A stretch of DNA of 64,000 nt from NCBI RefSeq assembly GCF_016909015.1, contig NZ_JAFBFA010000014.1:50655-114654 (forward strand), read 5' to 3'. Of the stretch, positions 61,805-64,000 are shown one piece after another. The notes beneath the pieces were generated by a model. The model was not told the DNA's origin. It did no database searches and worked only from the letters and a program-made list of their open reading frames with translations. Source of the DNA: Gracilibacillus alcaliphilus (GTDB lineage: Bacteria; Bacillota; Bacilli; Bacillales; Amphibacillaceae). Within the stretch, counting starts at the first letter, position 1; each line of letters starts with the position of its first letter. The position numbers and the translations under genes were made by a program.

Positions 61805-62401
61805 TTGAAAAGTCGTGATGTAGTAAGGTTGTTCTTTTCTACTTTAACGGTTGGTGGGGTATCTACACTAATCGCAAGTTTTTTTGTGAAATCGAGTGTG
61901 TATGCAGAATTTATAAGCCCATTCGATTGGTTTGAAATATTGGGTTTACTGATCTTTTTTCTTGCACTGGGCTTTGTATTTAGCTTGGTTAGTCAGATGG
62001 GTTTCTTTGCCTATTTAACGGTTAATCAATTTGCTTTAGGAATATTTCGCAGTTATTGGCCGATTGTTCAAATTGGCATTATTGCTTTTGCTTTGTTTGA
62101 TCTCGTTTACTTTCGCTACCGGGGTGTAGAAACAGGCAGTTTAACTATGTTTATCATAACAGCAATTGCCTTGTTTATTTATGGTTTGATTATTGCTTGG
62201 TTAAAAGCGAAGGAAACACATAAAAAGGCATTTATTCCTGCCTTGTTTTTCATGGTCGTGATTACATCGATTGAATGGGTTCCGGGTTTGCGTACAAATG
62301 ATGGAGATTATGCCTGGTTAATGATTGTCCCATTAGTACTATGTAATACATATCAATTACTTATATTACATCGTTTAACACACAAGGAACAGACTGCATA
62401 A
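61805..62401 (+). CDS. kbaA: KinB-signalling pathway activator KbaA
   Basis: Integral membrane protein of 198 residues with six predicted helices, needed in B. subtilis for activation of the sporulation kinase KinB. The sequence SRDVVRLFFSTLTVGGVSTL and GFVFSLVSQMGFFAYLTVNQ agrees with the family. TTG start at 61805 with TAGGAGG upstream. Located between gerD and pdaB as in B. subtilis. The last codons are part of a 16-bp terminator stem. Confidence 0.92.
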   Translation: MKSRDVVRLFFSTLTVGGVSTLIASFFVKSSVYAEFISPFDWFEILGLLIFFLALGFVFSLVSQMGFFAYLTVNQFALGIFRSYWPIVQIGIIAFALFDLVYFRYRGVETGSLTMFIITAIALFIYGLIIAWLKAKETHKKAFIPALFFMVVITSIEWVPGLRTNDGDYAWLMIVPLVLCNTYQLLILHRLTHKEQTA

Positions 62402-62418
62402 GGTCTGTTCCTTGTGTG
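62379..62418. terminator. Hairpin between kbaA and pdaB
   Basis: CACACAAGGAACAGAC and GTCTGTTCCTTGTGTG form a perfect 16-bp stem with an 8-base loop; it overlaps the kbaA stop codon. The T-run is weak, but the position between convergent genes supports termination. Confidence 0.75.
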
Positions 62419-62506
62419 ATTATAGAAGTTAACACAGTTATCAGTATTCGGTTGGAGATAGGCTGAGCGGTTTATTTTACACTGTAGTGCCAAGTTGTTC
62501 ACCCTT

Positions 62507-63259
62507 TTATTCCAACAGCTCTTGTTGGGTGTCTGTTTGACTGATCAATTCGGAAATTGTAACAAAATCCCGAGATTCTTTAATGGCAGGCAAGACGATT
62601 TCCAAGGCCTTTTCTGTTTGCTTTACTGTATCGGAGGCATGCAAAAGTATAATATCTCCATTTTGAACATTGGTAAGAATGTCCTCAGCTATTTTTTTAG
62701 TTCCTGGATTTTTCCAATCGTTAGGATTTAAACTCCAATGTATGACAGATAATCCTTGTTGTTCGGCTAGGGATACGACTTCCTTATTTAAATGTCCATT
62801 TGGTGCGCGCAGCAGATAGATATCTTCATAACCCAATTTGTAAAAGGTATCCCGTGCCTTATTCAAATCTTTGCTTACTTCTTCAGGTTCTTGCTCGGTG
62901 TAAGATATATATTGATAACCCAGCATGCCAATTTCATGCTGTTCTTCGGCAATCTTTTCTAACAAATCAGGATGACGTTCTGCCCATTCACCGCTAACAA
63001 AAAATGTCGCAATCACTTCTTCCTTTTTTAAGCGCTCTAGAATGGGGAGGAGCTGTTCACTCCCGTGGCTGATATTAAAAGTAAGGGCAACAGTATTGGC
63101 TTGTTCATTCCCTGCTTGTAATGCCCTGGGATTATCCTTGGTGGAGAATACGGTTGTTGTGTAGTTAGATTCGAGGAATAAAAAAAGGGCGATAAAAAAG
63201 GAAATAGGCAGGATCAACAACAAGGCTTTTCGTATACTAATAATATATAAACGTCTCAA
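62507..63259 (-). CDS. pdaB: Polysaccharide deacetylase family sporulation protein PdaB
   Basis: Sporulation-specific NodB-fold protein required for stable spore cortex. 250 residues with an N-terminal membrane segment (ALLLILPISFFIALFLFLE). Motif 1 reads ALTFNISHG; the family has F-D-I-S, so the metal-ligand or base Asp is Asn here (N62). Motif 2 ATFFVSGEWAERHPDLL keeps one His, and LLRAPNGHLNKEV (motif 3 R-x-P-x-G) is present, as is DIILLHASD. The Asn and other changes suggest weak or no catalysis. The order kbaA-pdaB matches B. subtilis. Confidence 0.93.
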   Translation of the reverse strand: MRRLYIISIRKALLLILPISFFIALFLFLESNYTTTVFSTKDNPRALQAGNEQANTVALTFNISHGSEQLLPILERLKKEEVIATFFVSGEWAERHPDLLEKIAEEQHEIGMLGYQYISYTEQEPEEVSKDLNKARDTFYKLGYEDIYLLRAPNGHLNKEVVSLAEQQGLSVIHWSLNPNDWKNPGTKKIAEDILTNVQNGDIILLHASDTVKQTEKALEIVLPAIKESRDFVTISELISQTDTQQELLE

Positions 63260-63401
63260 TTCATATCTCCTCCAATGGCTTATGCTTGTCTTAAGTGTAT
63301 GTGGCGAATGAGGGAATTATGTTTGAATTCTCAATAAAACAGGAATAGAAATAATAGTGCTGGGGAAGTTAGTATCAAAGGAATGTTTAGGAGTGAAAGC
63401 C

Positions 63402-63623
63402 ATGTTAGGTTTATTAATTACAGAAAATGAACAGCAGGAATTACAATACATTATTAAGCGTGAGTTGGAAGAATTATTGTTAGATTTAGAAGATCAACGT
63501 ATTGATAAGCTTGTTAAGCAGGCGATGAAGGAACGTTATAAAACCATTTTTCATCTATATACAAGAGTAGCCAGTGAAGAAGAAATAAAGAAATATATAC
63601 CTCATAAATTGATCATGGAATAA
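63402..63623 (+). CDS. Small conserved hypothetical protein
   Basis: 73 residues, MLGLLITENEQQELQYIIKR as start, almost all helical and highly charged (EELLLDLEDQRIDKLVKQAM), with no domain I recognise. A longer frame from 63357 (TTG region) exists, but the ATG at 63402 follows TTTAGGAGTG. It lies between pdaB and the rRNA operon and has its own terminator. Confidence 0.75.
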   Translation: MLGLLITENEQQELQYIIKRELEELLLDLEDQRIDKLVKQAMKERYKTIFHLYTRVASEEEIKKYIPHKLIME

Positions 63624-63633
63624 TGTTTGCCTG

Positions 63634-63672
63634 AACTATATCTTTTTCGTATGATATAAGATATAGTTTTTT
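63634..63672 (+). terminator. Intrinsic terminator before the rRNA operon
   Basis: AACTATATCTT (63634-63644) pairs with AAGATATAGTT (63658-63668), followed by TTTTATT. Confidence 0.8.
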
Positions 63673-63756
63673 ATTGGCTAAAAAGGGGGATCAGACGGGG
63701 AGGCAGGCCGTCTTTTAACAATATTTCATATTTTATAAAAAAATGAAAAAAAGCTA

Positions 63757-63785
63757 TTGCTCTATAAAGATCGATGTGGTATATT
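63757..63785 (+). promoter_or_regulatory. rRNA operon promoter P1
   Basis: TTGCTC (63757-63762) and TATATT (63780-63785) with a 17-base spacer, preceded by A/T tracts that resemble an UP element. Confidence 0.75.
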
Positions 63786-63849
63786 ATTTCTTGTCGTCAA
63801 TTTGAGAATGAAATATTTCAAAGCTGTTAAAAAAAGATTAAAAATAGTA

Positions 63850-63878
63850 TTGACTTACTATTATCAACATGATATATT
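63850..63878 (+). promoter_or_regulatory. rRNA operon promoter P2
   Basis: TTGACT (63850-63855) and TATATT (63873-63878) with a 17-base spacer, 93 bases after P1. Tandem promoters with this spacing are the rule for Bacillus rrn operons. Confidence 0.85.
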
Positions 63879-63885
63879 ATATTTC

Positions 63886-64000
63886 GTCGCAAAATGACAT
63901 CATAACATTGATCATTGAAAACTGAACAAAACAACCAGTATGTAAAAGAAGAAAAAAGCAATATGCTAGCTTGTCAAAAGCGAGCACAAGACAACTATAT
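63886..64000 (+). other. rRNA leader with boxA-like antitermination site (16S gene beyond window)
   Basis: TGATCATTGAAAACTGAACAAAAC (63909-63932) is the familiar sequence found ahead of 16S genes in Bacillaceae and resembles the boxA antiterminator. The sequence GCTAGCTTGTCAAAAGCGAGC near 63967 forms a small stem. No mature 16S sequence is present before base 64000. Confidence 0.75.

Noticed and set aside
1..64000. CRISPR arrays, tRNA genes and prophage
   Set aside because: No regularly spaced repeat array, no cloverleaf sequence and no phage structural genes were seen.

Overview
The window is chromosomal DNA of a low-GC, endospore-forming member of the Bacillaceae, most like the halophilic or alkaliphilic genera near Gracilibacillus, Virgibacillus or Oceanobacillus (genus is inference). 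It opens in the ribosomal super-operon (rpsK, rpoA, rplQ, ecfA1, ecfA2, ecfT, truA, rplM, rpsI). It closes with cwlD, salA, gerD, kbaA and pdaB in the order known from Bacillus subtilis, then tandem promoters and the leader of an rRNA operon whose 16S gene lies beyond base 64000.

In B. subtilis rpsI and cwlD are almost adjacent. Here about 52 kb (roughly 7,010-58,900) lies between them and forms an accessory block. Its left part (7.0-9.1 kb) is a graveyard of mobile DNA: a decayed type I toxin start, a truncated Tn554-type recombinase, an IS21 remnant with frameshifted istB, and the 3' end of a radC gene. From 9.2 to 23.3 kb come mostly single genes: an acyl-CoA thioesterase/BAAT-like hydrolase, a DUF2207 membrane protein, an Ntn-hydrolase, a VOC protein, an Erm-type 23S rRNA methyltransferase with a complete leader-peptide attenuator, two acetyltransferases (one PaiA-like), an aldo/keto reductase and a UbiA-type prenyltransferase.

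From 23.5 to 27.8 kb lies a zinc-uptake locus read on the minus strand: zinT-like, znuA, znuC, znuB. The ZinT-like lipoprotein and ZnuA share a histidine-rich domain of about 90 residues, once in the first and twice in the second, and the zinT promoter carries a clear Zur box. From 28 to 36.5 kb are a lysozyme-like protein, the spore lytic enzyme CwlJ, a broken YesM/YesN two-component system fused to a truncated cupin gene, a guanidine-I riboswitch with its ykkC/ykkD exporter pair, and a YfkM-like stress protein.

From 37.1 to 44.4 kb a tightly overlapping seven-gene operon encodes a KAS III enzyme, an ATP-grasp ligase, an extended SDR, a metallo-beta-lactamase-fold hydrolase, a PaaK/F390-like adenylate-forming enzyme, a GNAT-like transferase and a classical SDR. 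An AbrB-type regulator follows. I read it as an uncharacterised lipid-derived natural-product pathway; it is the best candidate for a new system here.

From 46.3 to 58.4 kb a divergent locus for beta-1,2-glucan oligosaccharides encodes a GH94 phosphorylase and GH3 beta-glucosidase leftward, and a sugar ABC transporter, LacI repressor, esterase and sulfatase-fold enzyme rightward. Two identical 10-bp palindromic operators lie in the divergent promoter region. Broken genes are frequent (radC, istA/istB, hlyC-like, yesM, yesN, araC, TcaA-like), as expected for an insertion hotspot.
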